A stretch of DNA of 64,000 bases from NCBI GenBank assembly GCA_023376005.1, contig CM042141.1, positions 89,981,671-90,045,670 on the forward strand, in the 5' to 3' direction. A program made the position numbers and the translations under genes. Below the pieces are notes generated by a model. That model was given only the letters and a program-made list of their open reading frames with translations. It was not told the DNA's origin and made no database searches. The stretch's first letter is position 1. Each line of letters starts with the position of its first letter. The stretch is from Doryteuthis pealeii (taxonomy: Eukaryota > Mollusca > Cephalopoda > Myopsida > Loliginidae). Positions 53,801-63,202 of the stretch are shown here, in pieces.

Positions 53801-56800
53801 TGGGTTAAGTGGGATCTGAGAGTAGTATCAATAAAAGGGTACTCCACACTCCCCAGAGCTCCAGAACAGAAGCCTCACCATCAGATACAGTTTAGTGTCA
53901 TAATTAGGACATCCCTTTGGGGGGGTATTATCCCCCTGTAGGGAATACAGTTAGTTTATTTTAAGCAAGGTGGGACTTGTCACTTTGAATGTTTAATTCG
54001 TATCTGATTTTTCTTTCTTTCTCGTATGCTCGCAGGTCAATAAAATATATAACCAGCTGAACATGAAGGAAATGAGTTTCGGAGTGAACATAATAGGATA
54101 CGTTTTAGAACCGGTAAAGTTTTGTTTGTTTGATTTTTGTTTTTTTGTTTTTTTTTTTTTTATGTTTGTTTGTTTTGTTTTTTTTTTTGGGGGGGTATTG
54201 TTTTTCTATTTTCAATTCGTTTAATAAAAGCTCGTGTGTTACATTCCCGTTTTATGAATGGATTTTCGAATTTTATTTATTTTTTTTTTTTTTTTTCGAA
54301 ATGAATGAGTTTTCTTTTTCAACTCGTCTTTCCTTCTCGATATTTGAAAAAAAAAATTTAATGAGAAAGAAGATTTTGTTGTTCTAATCTTTTATAGAGA
54401 AAAGTGTCTGTTCATGAAAGAAGCGTCTACTTACCGTAGGTTGTTATTCTGTCTTCTCACGTGTTTGTCGGAATCGGACATAAGTTTAACCAAACGTCGG
54501 TGAAAGAACATAAAACAATGAAATAAAAATAATAAAAAACAAAACTCGAGACAGTAAATATAACGTAAAGGTTAGGTATTTTTTTTTTAAATACGTACAT
54601 TTAAAAAGAAGAAATAACAGAAAAAGTTATAAAAACGTTCAATGTTCTCTTTCAGCATCAGGGTAAAAAAAAGGTTAAGTGAATGTGTAGTGTCTCTTTG
54701 GAGAGTTCAGCTACAGGCATCTGGATCTTGTGTTATTGCGGGTATATAAACAAGAGAGTGTGGACTTGTGTAACATAGAGAGAGACATTAGAGAGAGATA
54801 GACAGATACAGTGTAGCAAAATTGAAAGGCAGAACTGTGGACGAGATTCCCAACCCCCTCGAACAAAGCGCGTCCGGATATGTTTGGCCTGTGCGAGGGG
54901 AGAAGTGTGGCGAGTGGCCACGGATATTTGAACTCGCTACCTCCTCGTCGCTGAAATGCTGTTGGCAGTAACCCGGATGTAAATAGTATTGACGCGTACT
55001 CAAAATGCTGGTGAATATTGAAGTTCTAAACGGGCAATGCCAGACCAAAGTGAGAAGCCCGGATGTACATATTAACTGTGTATTTAAGAGCCTGTTCTCC
55101 CAGACCGAGAGAGAACGATAGTAGGAGTTTTGCTGTTAAGAAGAGAGTCGTACTAAGGATTCCATAATTCAGGACTGACTTACTTTAAGCCCTTTTCAAC
55201 TGGCCAAGGATGGCATTTAAAAACTTTACAACGTATACAACTAGTATTATATATTTCTTTTCAGGATGATACGTCTCTTTACGTTTTTCCTGATCCGAAT
55301 AACCGTACTGGACATTTGGATCACCGAAAAACGCTACAGAAACTTATGCAGTTAAAAAAGAATTATCCGTCTGATCATTTCACTTTGTTTTCAATGTAAG
55401 TTATCATTTTTACTCGATCGATTTTAATTGATCTCTCTTTGTCATTAAACCTAATACGAAACGTCTTATGAAAACACACCATTCATTTCTTATCATCTTA
55501 CCGTTTTCTTTTTGCATAGAATGGCACAAGAACTTTTTTTAGTGTGGGATATTCAGGGAATATCAATCTCACCACATTAGTAACATTCTAACTAATAATT
55601 ATTCTATGTGTGGTCCTGTCACACGTTTTCCGATGTATTGCTTCGTCAATGCTTTCTGCACTCACGTAGTGTTTTTAGATCCATAGAATGAGGATCGACG
55701 GTACTTATTCTGAGTATCTTTGTAACGGGTCTGGAAGTTAATGGAAATAAGTTGCCGCAGGAGTTGGTAACTCAAAGAACAAGACAACTCTCCGTTAACA
55801 ATAACAAGTTGCTATTGTTATATGATTATGTAATCATATATAACAGAAAAGAATACGTTTCGTACCGTAGGAGAAAAAAGACATGGTGAGGAATTTACGA
55901 CTAAACTTGCAAATCGGTCGGAAAATTAAAACATATTCCAGGATGACCCCGAAAAAACAGAACCCAAATTATTTATTTCCATTAAACTAACCTTAAACCC
56001 TACCCTAACCCTAACCCTAACCCCCTAGTTAAAATTAACAGTTTTATTACAAAATTTGTGGGTTCTGTTTTTTCTGGGTCAACCTAATTTTCCGACCGAT
56101 TTGCAAGTTAGCCGAATTTACTTGGCGTTTTTGCTTCATGCTAATTAGCATTGTTTTTTTTTTTCAGCGGCAAAGGACGCCTTGACAGCGTCACTTCTTT
56201 CGTCGGAGGTTTTCTCTAGCGATAAGGTTTTCTATAATGTTCAAGGCAAAGATTTCTTCTGTTAGCGATTCGTATTATCGTCTTCCTTCTGAATCTCCCG
56301 ACTTTGTGAATAACAGATTTGGAGATTATATTTTCTTAAAGAAAATTGTAGACTTAAACATCTTTTATTGTTCAGATTTGAGAGAATTGTCAACAAAATA
56401 ACCTTAAGCACTTTCATTTGGCCATTAACATTTCGATATAAACTGGTGTAATTTTCCGGCTTCAGAAAAATGTTAAAGAAGTGCAATAAACTCATACTTT
56501 AATACTTGAACTTTTGACAGTTATAACAAACTTATCAACTTAGTAGCTGCAGTGATCTTTGATTGAATTTATAAACTCAATTAGAAGAATTAATCTTAAT
56601 CCAATATTTTGGTTTTAATATATTTTTTCGTTTTAACAAAATTACTTCTTCTGACAAAGAATATATATAAAAAGAAAACGACTTTAGTTTTCTCGTTAAT
56701 AAATCTAAGCGCCAGCAGAAATCATCGTTGTGTGTGTGTGAAATGTAAACAGCCTTGTCCAGGATTTGAACTCGAGTCATTGTATAGTGTAAATTCTAAA

Positions 56801-57095
56801 AGTTGCCGTTGATCTTTCTTTACAGACACAATTTGGACGCCAATACCGGAGTTGTGGGTAAGTATTTTATTATCAGAATTTTTTATCTATTCTAAGTCTT
56901 TAGCTTATTTTAATGGTCCTCCGGACTTCCTATTGACACCTATACCTACATAGACTTATGTATACACATACCTATATATATATATATTATATAAAATGGG
57001 TACAAGAGATAACCTACTCGAGTTTCACCATAAGGATCTTCAGTGTTAAATCCACTGAATTAATTGAGACACCGATTAATAGCAGTCGATTTCAC

Positions 57096-57157
<62 letters not shown>

Positions 57158-60100
57158 GCGGTTTAGGTCAATCGGTAGTGTTCGCCTGGGAACCGTAAGG
57201 TTCCTGGTTCGATACCGGCCCTTGCCAACTCAGCGTATGAGTAGTACAAAGATGTGTGCGGTAAAGTGAGGAGCTGGTGGTAGGTGTGGCGCTCCACCTC
57301 TGACGCTAAAAAACATCTTGGCCTAGCGCTAGTGAAAAGGGGATAGACTCCCTCGCTGTCTGGCTGATACCAACTTTAGGCCACCCGACTACTTTCCTTC
57401 TCCGTCTAGAAATGTCTCGCACTGTGTTCAATCTTGTGTTTCTTAATCAGGAAACAACACGGAGACATATTCTCATGCGCACACACAACATTATCCCTCC
57501 GAATACTTTTTCACCCGATGCATTGTCAATACCCACACGCGCGTGGGGGAGCAGAGACAGGAAAAACGCGTCTTTTCCAAATAGTCCGTTAGACTCAACT
57601 AACTCCTAATTCTACTTTGCCAGCGTTGGCTGATCCCGTTACTCTCTAAAACAACGAGAGACCCGTTCCAGAATAAAGTTGGGTTCAACACCTGTCAATC
57701 AAACTATTTGAATCTTGGTGATTTACAAATATTTACTCTTATTTCAACCCATTCTACACTACTTGCTAAAAATGATAGGCTGTGCCTATCCATTATGTAA
57801 TATATCTTACAATCCCTATGTAATATGGTTAAGTACTGTTATTAATATTAATTTGTGCATTTAGGTAATAAAGTTATGCAAATCTCTGTTTTCAAAAATG
57901 GCTGAACAATGAAATGAATATTTCTTTCACATAATCTTATATAATCATAAATATCTTAATATTTTTTATGAATCCTTCTAAGAAACACACCAAATTTGGT
58001 TTTTGATTTTTACTGATTAAGGGATATAATTAATTAATCAAACAAAATCAAACGATTTTCGGAAACTCTCACATAGTTACTCCTGCTGATGCGACTGCTG
58101 ATTAGCAGTCATTCAAGATGTCCGCTCTATTTGTACTAATAAGTCAACATTGTTGAATGCATTTGTTTTGAAATTTAGTACGAACTGTTAATTTTTATTG
58201 AGAACTAAAAAAATGTTTTTAATTTTTTTAAATAATATAATTTATATATATATATATATATATAATATTATATATATATATATATATATAAATTTTCAAG
58301 TGTATCTTTTTAAATGTAAAAAAAGAAAAGTGAAAACCTTTTTACGTATACTTTCATATTTCTTAGAATAAAATATATCCATTTTTAATCAGCAAAACTC
58401 AAACCTTTTTTTAAAGAAACTATCATAAAATAATGAAATTTGAATTAATATTCGAAATATTCTACCTACAAATAAGTTAATGTTGAGTTATTAGCAATTA
58501 CAAAAACTGAATTTAAAATTGTCTACCGCACGAAAAAGTTTTTGAAAAAATCATTCAAATGATTAGAAAAAAGGGATATACAATCTCATTTTTGTTTACA
58601 CAGGTTATGCTCAAATAAGCGCAATGTGCCATGATACCAGCGTGTCCATAATTAGAAATCAGGGACATTTTCAAGAAATATACGTTCTCGCCCATGAAAT
58701 TGGACACAGGTAATTCAAAATCTATTAATAATGAAGATTCGGTATCTATTTGTCTGTAACCGAAACTACGTCACTTGTGACACTATGGTTAAGTGGGAAT
58801 ATGGTCAGAAAAAATAGAATGTGTAAGCCCAGTCATATGTATATGGGTAGAAGTGCGTGGTGTGATGGTTAAAGTCATAGGAAATGGACTCGTCACCCCT
58901 AGTTCAAATCCTGGATGTGGTAATTGCATTTTCACTTAGCGCTTGGGAAAGGTATGCATTCTACTCTCCCTCCAGCTATGGGTAAATAATAGGGCATATT
59001 GGGCTCTTTAACCTTGGTTAGGCAACCAGTCTAGGAGAAGGAAAACTCTGAATTAAAACCTGTTAAACTCTGCTTAAGAAATTGACCTTGTGTCACATCC
59101 TGCTCGTGCGGAGGAGTTGGTAAATATATATACGGGTGGGAGTGTCCTTTAAGGACACAAAAGATTGGGCAGTAAAGTTTAAGAGAATTGAACGGCCACC
59201 ATGAAGTTAAACCACTTAGAGGTAATATCTTTAGGTATCTAGGTGTTAAGAGGAAAAAGCTGATTTTATGAGGAAAATCTCATTGGGGACGCTCAGTCTG
59301 AAGAAAAAAGTAATTGCTTTGATTTTAAGGGAAATCGCAGACAAAAAGTCTGGGATTAAATTATAAAGTGCCGAGCATCTGGGTGGTTGGGTCCGTGTGG
59401 ATGTGTAGGGTAGAATTTTACATATATTCAGCCAAGCTCCAGCGCTTAGTCAGTTTTCGGCCGGTAGTCGGGGTGATAGTATCGTCTCAGTAGCAGCAGA
59501 GATAGAAAATAGCCAGGGACCCACATCAGTGAAGCCAGTAATCCACTTATACTTAAAACAACTTTCTTGCCATCTGACATAGACCCAAATGTACACTACT
59601 CCACCACAAACTGCACAAATGCCACAACTTCCTCTTCCATCAGTGTCCTGTTATCAGACTTTGTGTTTGGTTTGGTTTTATAAAAACTAGTAGAATCCCG
59701 GATACATGATTCATTTACTGTGCCCACATGCCCATCAGGGGTGGGGCGTTTGTAGACGACCTTAAAACGCGTCTACTCTGTTCACCAACCAAGACACTAA
59801 ATTTCATCAAGATTTCCCACATCTCACACACTCTTTCCCTGACGTCACATTCTCACTCTATTCTCGTAATGCTATGATCTCCCCACCCTGCCCTTATGTA
59901 ACACTGTCATTCAGACTCCAGTGAAAAAGCACCAGTTTGAGATGGTGTGAAAAACTCACAAGGAGTGAAATAATAATACATAATTTCAAAGGAGAGTGTT
60001 CACCCGTCTGATCAGAGCTCTCTCATAATCTAAAAGTTATGATGGACTGTTGCTCAGAGCTAGGTTAACACTGAGGCACTTGAGGGCACCCAGACTCTTA

Positions 60101-62762
60101 GGGAACCGAGGGATCATGTTAGAAATATTTCTGTCGCTGATAGTGTAAAATCCAAGTGGAAAACATGGAAGTAAGATGTCTTGTTCGTTCAAAGGTCCAA
60201 GGGGCTAAATTGTCACGTAACCAACGAACTTTGATAGTAACATTGTTAATAAATAATATGCTAATTAAGATTAAATAATGATTATTTAATAACCATTCTG
60301 TAACCAAAAACCTGATGTTTTTTCTTATTTTTACTTTTGTTCTCGTATTTTAACAAGCTTCGGCTGTAACCATGATGGCGAAGGTAACACTGGGGCACAT
60401 GAGGGCCCTCAGACTCTTAGGAAACCCGAGGGATCATGTTAGAAATATTTCTGTCATTAATAGCGTCAAATCCAAGTGTAAAACTAACTAATGTTTTTTT
60501 TCTTATTTTCTTTTTGTTCTCTTATTTTAACCAGCCTGAGTTGTTCACACGATAGTGAAAATAACAATTGTCCAAAAAATGATGGATACGTCATGGGAGC
60601 GATTTACTTCGGTAACCCGACAAAAGTGCAATCGCTGAACCATTACAAATTTTCCAGCTGCAGCGTTGATTACATTAGGAATTATGTAACCAACTTAAAA
60701 CCGTAAGTTGGGGCTTTTTTTCTCTCGTTTTTTTTTTTTCAATCTTTATACTTTCTTTATATTTTTTCTGATCTTAAACGGAAACTCCTCGGAAAGCGAC
60801 TCTGTAGACAATATGTCCCGAAATCTTACTTGTTCTCACTTGAACGATTGCTTGATTAATATTTACAAATGTAGTGGTAATGCTAGTGCATTGGCTTCGA
60901 CTAGTGAAGGTTGTCTTCATAGTTGTCGGTGGGGAACTAAGCTGAATTGCCACGTCACCAACGAGCACGTGAAATTAGAAGTCATGCTTGAAATCCAAGG
61001 GAAGGTAATCATGTTTCTCTCTTAATAACATCATATATAGGTATGCAATGATTATTGCTTTAGCTAAGGTCTCTTCGCTAACAGAATGATAGAAAATCTT
61101 TATATCAAATTGTATAAATGTGCACCTATTTTTGTTAAATGCTGATCTGTTAAGTAATCTGATCCTTTCAACTTTGAAGATTGGCGTAACACAATCTTTC
61201 TAGCCTCGCAGGTCAGAATAGAGGAGTCTATTAGAATGGAGTTACAATTTTGTGGTAACCTACTCCTCCAAGAAAAGGTCAAGGGGGGGTCGTTTGATGA
61301 AGAATATTGACAGTAAAGTATGCAGAGTGGCCTATTGTCGGTATAAACTGGACAGCGCGGGAGTATATCCCCTTTTAGTGCTAGACCAGGAAGATTGATT
61401 TTACTGAGGCGGTGCGCCACATCTAACGTCAGCTCCCAGATGCTTCACCACTCTGATCAGATAACCCAAGCTGTGCTGTTCATGCGCGGAGTACAAACAT
61501 AGTTGATGTCCCAAGCAATAAAAATGGAACATAATAAATTTGCGACAATATTCAATCATCTCGACATGGTCATATCATAAGAATTATTGGATGTTATTTT
61601 TTATACCAACACTAAGTCCTTATTATGCATTAGGGCATCCACAGACATCCTAAAACTAAATATTCAGTAAAGTGGAGCGTCACACCTACCGTCAGTTCCC
61701 ATATGCTTTACTGCACAGATTAGATAACCCAAGCTGTGCTACTTAGCGCAGAGTTGGCGAGGACCTGTATCGAACCTGGAACCTTACGATTCCTGGGCGG
61801 ATGCTCTACGAACTGAGCTAAACCGACTCCTTTTAAATAACATCATCATGTCGGGCAATTAGCACGGATATCTATGACAATCTCTCTCTAACCTTCTCAA
61901 TCATTCATTGTCCGCGGGAGGTTCTCTGTGCAGTATCCAGTATCCGCACAGAGCTGGTCGATGTGGGTCCCACACTAGCATATATCCATGTATTGGCTCC
62001 CACAGGAGAATGTCGCTTAAAGAGATCAAAAGGGGGTCTAAATTTCCTATTAGTTCTTGGACTATAACCAGTTTTGTATAAATCGAATAACAAAACTGTT
62101 CACTGTCCATATGTTGGAAAGCTGAGCTTTATCTAAAAGTGCTGACTGTTCATTTGAAATGTCAACAATTATTCATTTTAATTATCAAATGGATTTGTAC
62201 AACAGTTTTCAAATTGTGTTATTATCACTTTTAATTGATATTTTTCATTAATCTGATCACATTATAGGGATTACATTCCTTACTTGCCACGGTTCTTCAG
62301 TTTGGCGCTAGGTAGCTTTGCGAGTAGCCTAATAAAACCAGGAGCACCAAAGTCAAAATAATCTTAGACCCTCCAGCCTTCACAGAGGTAATACGCACAT
62401 GTTGCATCTCCTACAGAACAAGGACACTTTGCTCCCCATGTATTCCGTGTGAATGGCACACGAGAACATGCTCAAACCAGTAAACATAATACTTTACTCT
62501 ATTATCAAAAGCCTCAAGACTTTATCTATAAAAGACTATTTGCCTATTAAGACATTTCGACTTATACCAATATTTATAAGCTTCTTTGTATCATGACATT
62601 TCTGTATTTCTCTCTATTAAGTTTGTTTAGGCAATATAACATCATTGTTATCACTTTCGTCGTGAATTGTTCTTGCATTTTTACAATACGACGAACAAAA
62701 AATATTATAAACCAACTAGCATTCGCCCAACAAGACTTTAGTTTCTTTCTTTCTTTCTCTCG

Positions 62763-62802
<40 letters not shown>

Positions 62803-62926
62803 TTTCAGAAACTGCCTTTTAACTCCTATTAAACAGCCACTGGTACCCCTGATACCCACAGGACAGTTATATCCTATTTGGGATCAATGTCTAACAATGT
62901 CAGATAAAACTATCGGCGTCTGCCCG
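44240..62926 (+). CDS. Gene 2: ADAMTS-like M12B metalloprotease, 3' end outside window, two frameshifts
   Basis: Exons 44240-44318, 45211-45409, 47880-47984, 49856-50025, 51441-51552, 53416-53479, 54036-54113, 55265-55395, 56826-56857, 58604-58709, 60535-60702 and 62809-62926 sum to 1362 nt, a multiple of three. Order: signal peptide, propeptide with SCGV cysteine switch, RSKR furin-type site, catalytic domain with HEIGHS followed by HDSE, Met-turn VMGA, then the first cysteine-rich exon. The catalytic half agrees exon for exon with gene 1. Exon 2 lacks one base and exon 4 has one extra, both near homopolymers, so the protein cannot be read straight through as given. Either it is a young pseudogene or there are two assembly indels; the rest of the gene shows no decay, which favours indels. 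Role as for gene 1: secreted zinc endopeptidase, substrate unknown. Confidence 0.85.
44476..44985 (-). pseudogene. LINE family 3, reverse transcriptase C-terminal end, in intron 1
   Basis: Minus strand reads FHLRCLRRILRIS, then after a frameshift near 44935 PNTDVLERANRNSMPAII, RRLLWLAHVRRMDKGHIPKD, GRPRLRFKDVCKRDMK. This is the usual C-terminal part of a non-LTR retrotransposon polyprotein. 5'-truncated and antisense to gene 2; plus-strand ORFs over it are shadows. Confidence 0.8.
45211..45409 (+). CDS. Gene 2 exon 2: propeptide, with a one-base deletion
   Basis: Phase 1 in, phase 0 out if one base is restored. Starts RRELTDQRIEIDSDS and reads to a stop TAA at 45309-45311. The later part is open in the -1 frame (KLNFTKQYLDYNIPVYTRQ, ending at TPPIM before GTAATT). 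The switch falls at the T5 (45282-45286) or A4 (45290-45293) runs. The downstream exon phase fits only the second frame. Confidence 0.78.
45545..45690 (+). repeat. SINE-B/D composite fragment
   Basis: AGTAAGCAAGTTCGAACTCC, CAGCTATTGGCTCAATAGT and TTCTACAAGGATGACTTTAA, as in 27873-28090. Confidence 0.55.
46005..46430 (-). pseudogene. LINE family 2, reverse transcriptase C-terminal fragment
   Basis: Minus strand reads MLLYGCTTWTLTKRLENKLD, SYTRMLRAILN, KQHPTRKELYGHLP and [21 protein letters not shown] single open frame over about 110 codons, so relatively young, but 5'-truncated. Plus-strand ORFs are shadows. A TCATCATCATCATCATC run starts the plus-strand side. Confidence 0.8.
46431..47879. 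other. Intron sequence without recognised feature
   Basis: AT-rich. 46640-47060 is a more complex block with no identified relatives. 47615-47660 resembles 60930-60990 in wording (GGGGCTGAATT...CACGTGA), so it may be a repeat. Confidence 0.4.
47880..47984 (+). CDS. Gene 2 exon 3: propeptide
   Basis: 105 bp, phase 0 to 0. Encodes NAVFYEDPSYEASTLHCEE, then LSSSHDACNAKLM. A Cys pair with this spacing fits an ADAM/ADAMTS propeptide. Acceptor TCCTTACAG, donor GGTAAGG. Confidence 0.85.
47997..48250 (-). repeat. Two antisense SINE-B copies in tandem
   Basis: 47997-48110 and 48118-48250 each start TATTTACCCAACCCATT and contain GATCTGACACAAGGTCA, GAGACTAGCTTG and CCATTACACC-like text. Confidence 0.7.
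48590..48745 (+). repeat. SINE-A fragment
   Basis: GTGCTAATGCCCTTGGTGAA, CAGCTATGGGGTAAATAATA and GACAAGTTATTTGGTCTTGG. Confidence 0.55.
48750..49165 (+). mobile_element. LTR-like element with GGGGGC/GCCCCC hairpin
   Basis: TATA-like GGTATTTAAGCGCC at about 48817, hairpin GGGGGCTTCGGCCCCC at about 48907, polyadenylation-like ATTAAAG near 49085. Shares order and text with the reverse element at 11040-11580. No internal genes. Exact ends not resolved. Confidence 0.5.
49445..49729 (-). repeat. SINE-A, full antisense copy
   Basis: CAATCCGCCACGGATAGGAT, CTCCTAGGCTGGTTGCC, CACCCAGGACTTGAACTCGA (B-box side) and AACCATTACGCTAAGC (A-box side). Confidence 0.75.
49856..50025 (+). CDS. Gene 2 exon 4: cysteine-switch part of the propeptide, with one extra base
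   Basis: Phase 0 in: SGFFDLDGHRHVIEPKKRIF. In the first frame no Cys switch appears. The +1 frame at the end reads DQSCGVKGH with the SCGV switch at 50004-50015, and only this frame fits the phase of exon 5. The switch lies between the TGA at 49926-49928 (second frame closed) and 49950, probably at the A4 run 49941-49944. Confidence 0.75.
50437..50669 (-). repeat. SINE-C, full antisense copy
   Basis: AGTGGCCTATTGTCGATATC, CTATCCCCTTTTCGATAGAC and CTCTACCAATTGAGCTAAAC at the tRNA-like head. Confidence 0.75.
50817..51105 (-). repeat. (CA)n(AT)n followed by antisense SINE-A, truncated
   Basis: Microsatellite 50817-50890, then CACCTCCGCACCAGCAGGAT and AAGGGTATTAGCGCTATGTG to about 51100. Head missing. 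Confidence 0.7.
51441..51552 (+). CDS. Gene 2 exon 5: furin site and start of mature enzyme
   Basis: 112 bp. Encodes HPHFNSTINSHINSGNERSK through RNKIKNTIEVMAAFTH. RSKR (51494-51505) fits a proprotein convertase site, placing the mature N-terminus at NKIKNTIEVM. Two N-x-S/T glycosylation sites precede it. Confidence 0.85.
51705..52075 (+). repeat. SINE/repeat family D copy
   Basis: TTTTACGGCATATCAACCTC, CCATAGATGGGACCCTAAAA, AGAGTGGACCAGGGAGCAAT, CAGTCACCGCCTTCTAGCAC. Confidence 0.7.
52178..52291 (-). repeat. SINE-C fragment, antisense
   Basis: AGTGGCCTATTGTCGGTTTC, ATTGCGTCTGGAGTGGAGCA, CACACCTAGCGTC. The head is missing. Confidence 0.65.
52292..52563 (+). pseudogene. Possible LINE ORF fragment
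   Basis: An 88-codon ORF with PSCETCQTLCTVKHFPTF, similar in pattern to the Cys-x2-Cys...KH motif after the RNase H region of some LINEs. The link is weak; it lies in intron 5 and abuts a SINE. Confidence 0.25.
52600..53415. other. Intron sequence, mostly unassigned
   Basis: A family D tail (GGTTGATATGCCGTTAAAAT) at 52605-52680; then a block to 53200 with no recognised relatives. No exon with fitting phase. Confidence 0.4.
53416..53479 (+). CDS. Gene 2 exon 6
   Basis: 64 bp between TATTACAG and GTAAGT. Encodes MPINQEEIKARQLYYTHVFW and G. Its gene 1 counterpart is outside the window. Confidence 0.82.
53770..53965 (+). repeat. SINE/repeat family D fragment
   Basis: AGTGGGATCTGAGAGTAGT, CCAGAGCTCCAGAACAGAAG, GTTTAGTGTCATAATTAGGA. 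Confidence 0.55.
54036..54113 (+). CDS. Gene 2 exon 7
   Basis: 78 bp, phase 0 to 0. VNKIYNQLNMKEMSFGVN and IIGYVLEP. Same length and phase as gene 1 exon a. Confidence 0.88.
54682..55221. mobile_element. Possible LTR-like insertion
   Basis: TGTGTAG start, TATA-like GGGTATATAAACAAG at 54739 and GTATTTAAGAGCC at about 55081; somewhat higher GC than neighbours. Ends and target duplication not established. Confidence 0.3.
55265..55395 (+). CDS. Gene 2 exon 8
   Basis: 131 bp. DDTSLYVFPDPNNRTGHLDH, then QKLMQLKKNY and FTLFS. One codon longer than gene 1 exon b. Contains N-R-T, a glycosylation site. Confidence 0.88.
55905..56115. repeat. Foldback element centred on (CCCTAA)n
   Basis: Arms AACTTGCAAATCGGTCGGAA and AGAACCCA at the left return as TGGGTTCT and TTCCGACCGATTTGCAAGTT at the right. 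ACCCTAACCCTAACCCTAAC sits at the centre (55995-56020). Confidence 0.82.
56116..56825. other. Intron sequence with a SINE-A scrap
   Basis: SINE-A B-box piece AGGATTTGAACTCGAGTC at about 56760. The rest is unassigned. Confidence 0.45.
56826..56857 (+). CDS. Gene 2 micro-exon 9 (32 bp)
   Basis: Same length and phase as gene 1 exon c. HNLDANTGVV plus one base; acceptor TTTACAG, donor GGTAAGT. Confidence 0.87.
57010..57048 (-). ncRNA. Hammerhead ribozyme motif
   Basis: Minus strand: CTGAAGA (57037-57043), stem II CC/GG with loop TTAT, GAAA, stem III ACTCGAGT (57016-57023), A at the cleavage site; stem I TAACA/GGTTA with one mismatch. Same family as 28507 and 28611. Confidence 0.6.
57098..57153. 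repeat. (AT)n microsatellite
   Basis: About 55 bp of AT immediately before a SINE-C. Confidence 0.95.
57157..57385 (+). repeat. SINE-C, full copy
   Basis: GCGGTTTAGGTCAATCGGTA, GGTTCCTGGTTCGATACCGG, GGTAGGTGTGGCGCTCCACC, AAAAGGGGATAGACTCCCTC. Confidence 0.78.
57386..58603. other. Intron sequence, unassigned, with (AT)n at 58241-58290
   Basis: A 65-codon ORF (57412-57609) has no relatives and no splice context. The rest is AT-rich. Confidence 0.45.
58604..58709 (+). CDS. Gene 2 exon 10: zinc-binding helix
   Basis: 106 bp. GYAQISAMCHDTSV, then EIYVLAHEIGH and two bases. Same length as gene 1 exon d. Acceptor TTACACAG, donor GGTAATT. Confidence 0.92.
58850..59130 (+). repeat. SINE-A, full copy
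   Basis: GTGCGTGGTGTGATGGTTAA (A box), CCTAGTTCAAATCCTGG (B box), CCTCCAGCTATGGGTAAATA, tail GAGTTGGTAAATATATA. Confidence 0.8.
59131..60060. other. Intron sequence, mostly unassigned
   Basis: 59890-59975 contains a LINE family 1 end (TCATTCAGACTCCAGTGAAA). Otherwise nothing recognised. Confidence 0.4.
60062..60534 (+). repeat. Tandem duplication of the intron 10 end with a dead exon copy
   Basis: GGGATCATGTTAGAAATATT with flanks (60062-60171) recurs at 60378-60484. The T-rich acceptor tract before exon 11 (60487-60534) also recurs at 60310-60357, followed by AAG and CATGATGGCGAAGGTAAC at about 60372, a decayed version of the exon start (HDGE region), with stops in frame. Confidence 0.65.
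60535..60702 (+). CDS. Gene 2 exon 11: third zinc ligand and Met-turn
   Basis: 168 bp. Joined to exon 10: HEIGHSLSCSHDSE. Third His and Asp are present; the position usually Gly is Ser, followed by Cys. GYVMGAIYFG carries the Met-turn, FSSCS follows. Length equals gene 1 exon e. Confidence 0.92.
60708..61025 (+). CDS. Uncertain Cys-containing ORF in intron 11
   Basis: 105 codons with NLTCSHLNDCLINIYKCSG and GCLHSCRWGTKLNCHVTNE. A GTAATC after CCAAGGGAAG could be a donor, but no acceptor of good quality precedes it and gene 1 has no counterpart. Part of its wording recurs at 47615 and 60190, which points to a repeat. May be a transposon scrap or an unusual alternative exon. Confidence 0.2.
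   Translation: MGLFFSRFFFFNLYTFFIFFLILNGNSSESDSVDNMSRNLTCSHLNDCLINIYKCSGNASALASTSEGCLHSCRWGTKLNCHVTNEHVKLEVMLEIQGKVIMFLS
61324..61484 (-). repeat. SINE-C, antisense
   Basis: AGTGGCCTATTGTCGGTATA, TATCCCCTTTTAGTGCTAGA, CTGTTCATGCGCGGAG. Confidence 0.7.
61671..62030 (-). repeat. SINE-C then LINE family 2 end, antisense
   Basis: SINE-C 61671-61829 with CCTGGAACCTTACGATTCCT and CTCTACGAACTGAGCTAAAC. LINE family 2 end 61842-62030 with CATCATCATGTCGGGCAATT and TGGCTCCCACAGGAGAATGT. Confidence 0.65.
62031..62750. other. Intron sequence, unassigned
   Basis: No recognised feature before the CT tract. Confidence 0.4.
62752..62808 (+). promoter_or_regulatory. (CT)n microsatellite serving as the polypyrimidine tract of exon 12
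   Basis: TTCTTTCTTTC then CTCTCT units run directly into CCTTTCAG. Confidence 0.75.
62809..62926 (+). CDS. Gene 2 exon 12: first cysteine-rich exon, last in window
   Basis: 118 bp, phase out 0. NCLLTPIKQPLVPLIPTGQL then WDQCLTMSDKTIGVCP. Same length and Cys positions as gene 1 exon f. Donor GGTAAGT. Later exons are outside. Confidence 0.9.
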
Positions 62927-63156
62927 GTAAGTACATATACACACAGACAGTGACAGTGACACACAAAAGTATCAAACACATTATTTGATGTTCTTTAAAG
63001 AAAATAATTATTTCCATTATTGCAATTAACTTCAAAGATCACTTGAATAAAATAAATACTTAAGATAATCCTTGTATGAGGAAAAAATACGAAATATTTG
63101 GCTACACCAAAACTTATTGACAACGTCAAGAAAATTTTAAATACTTTTGCGTGTCA

Positions 63157-63159
<3 letters not shown>

Positions 63160-63198
<39 letters not shown>
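63160..63198. repeat. (AT)n microsatellite
   Basis: Immediately precedes the ribozyme at 63203. Further AT runs at 63560-63596, 63716-63748 and 63929-63958. Confidence 0.95.
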
Positions 63199-63201
<3 letters not shown>

Positions 63202-63202
63202 G

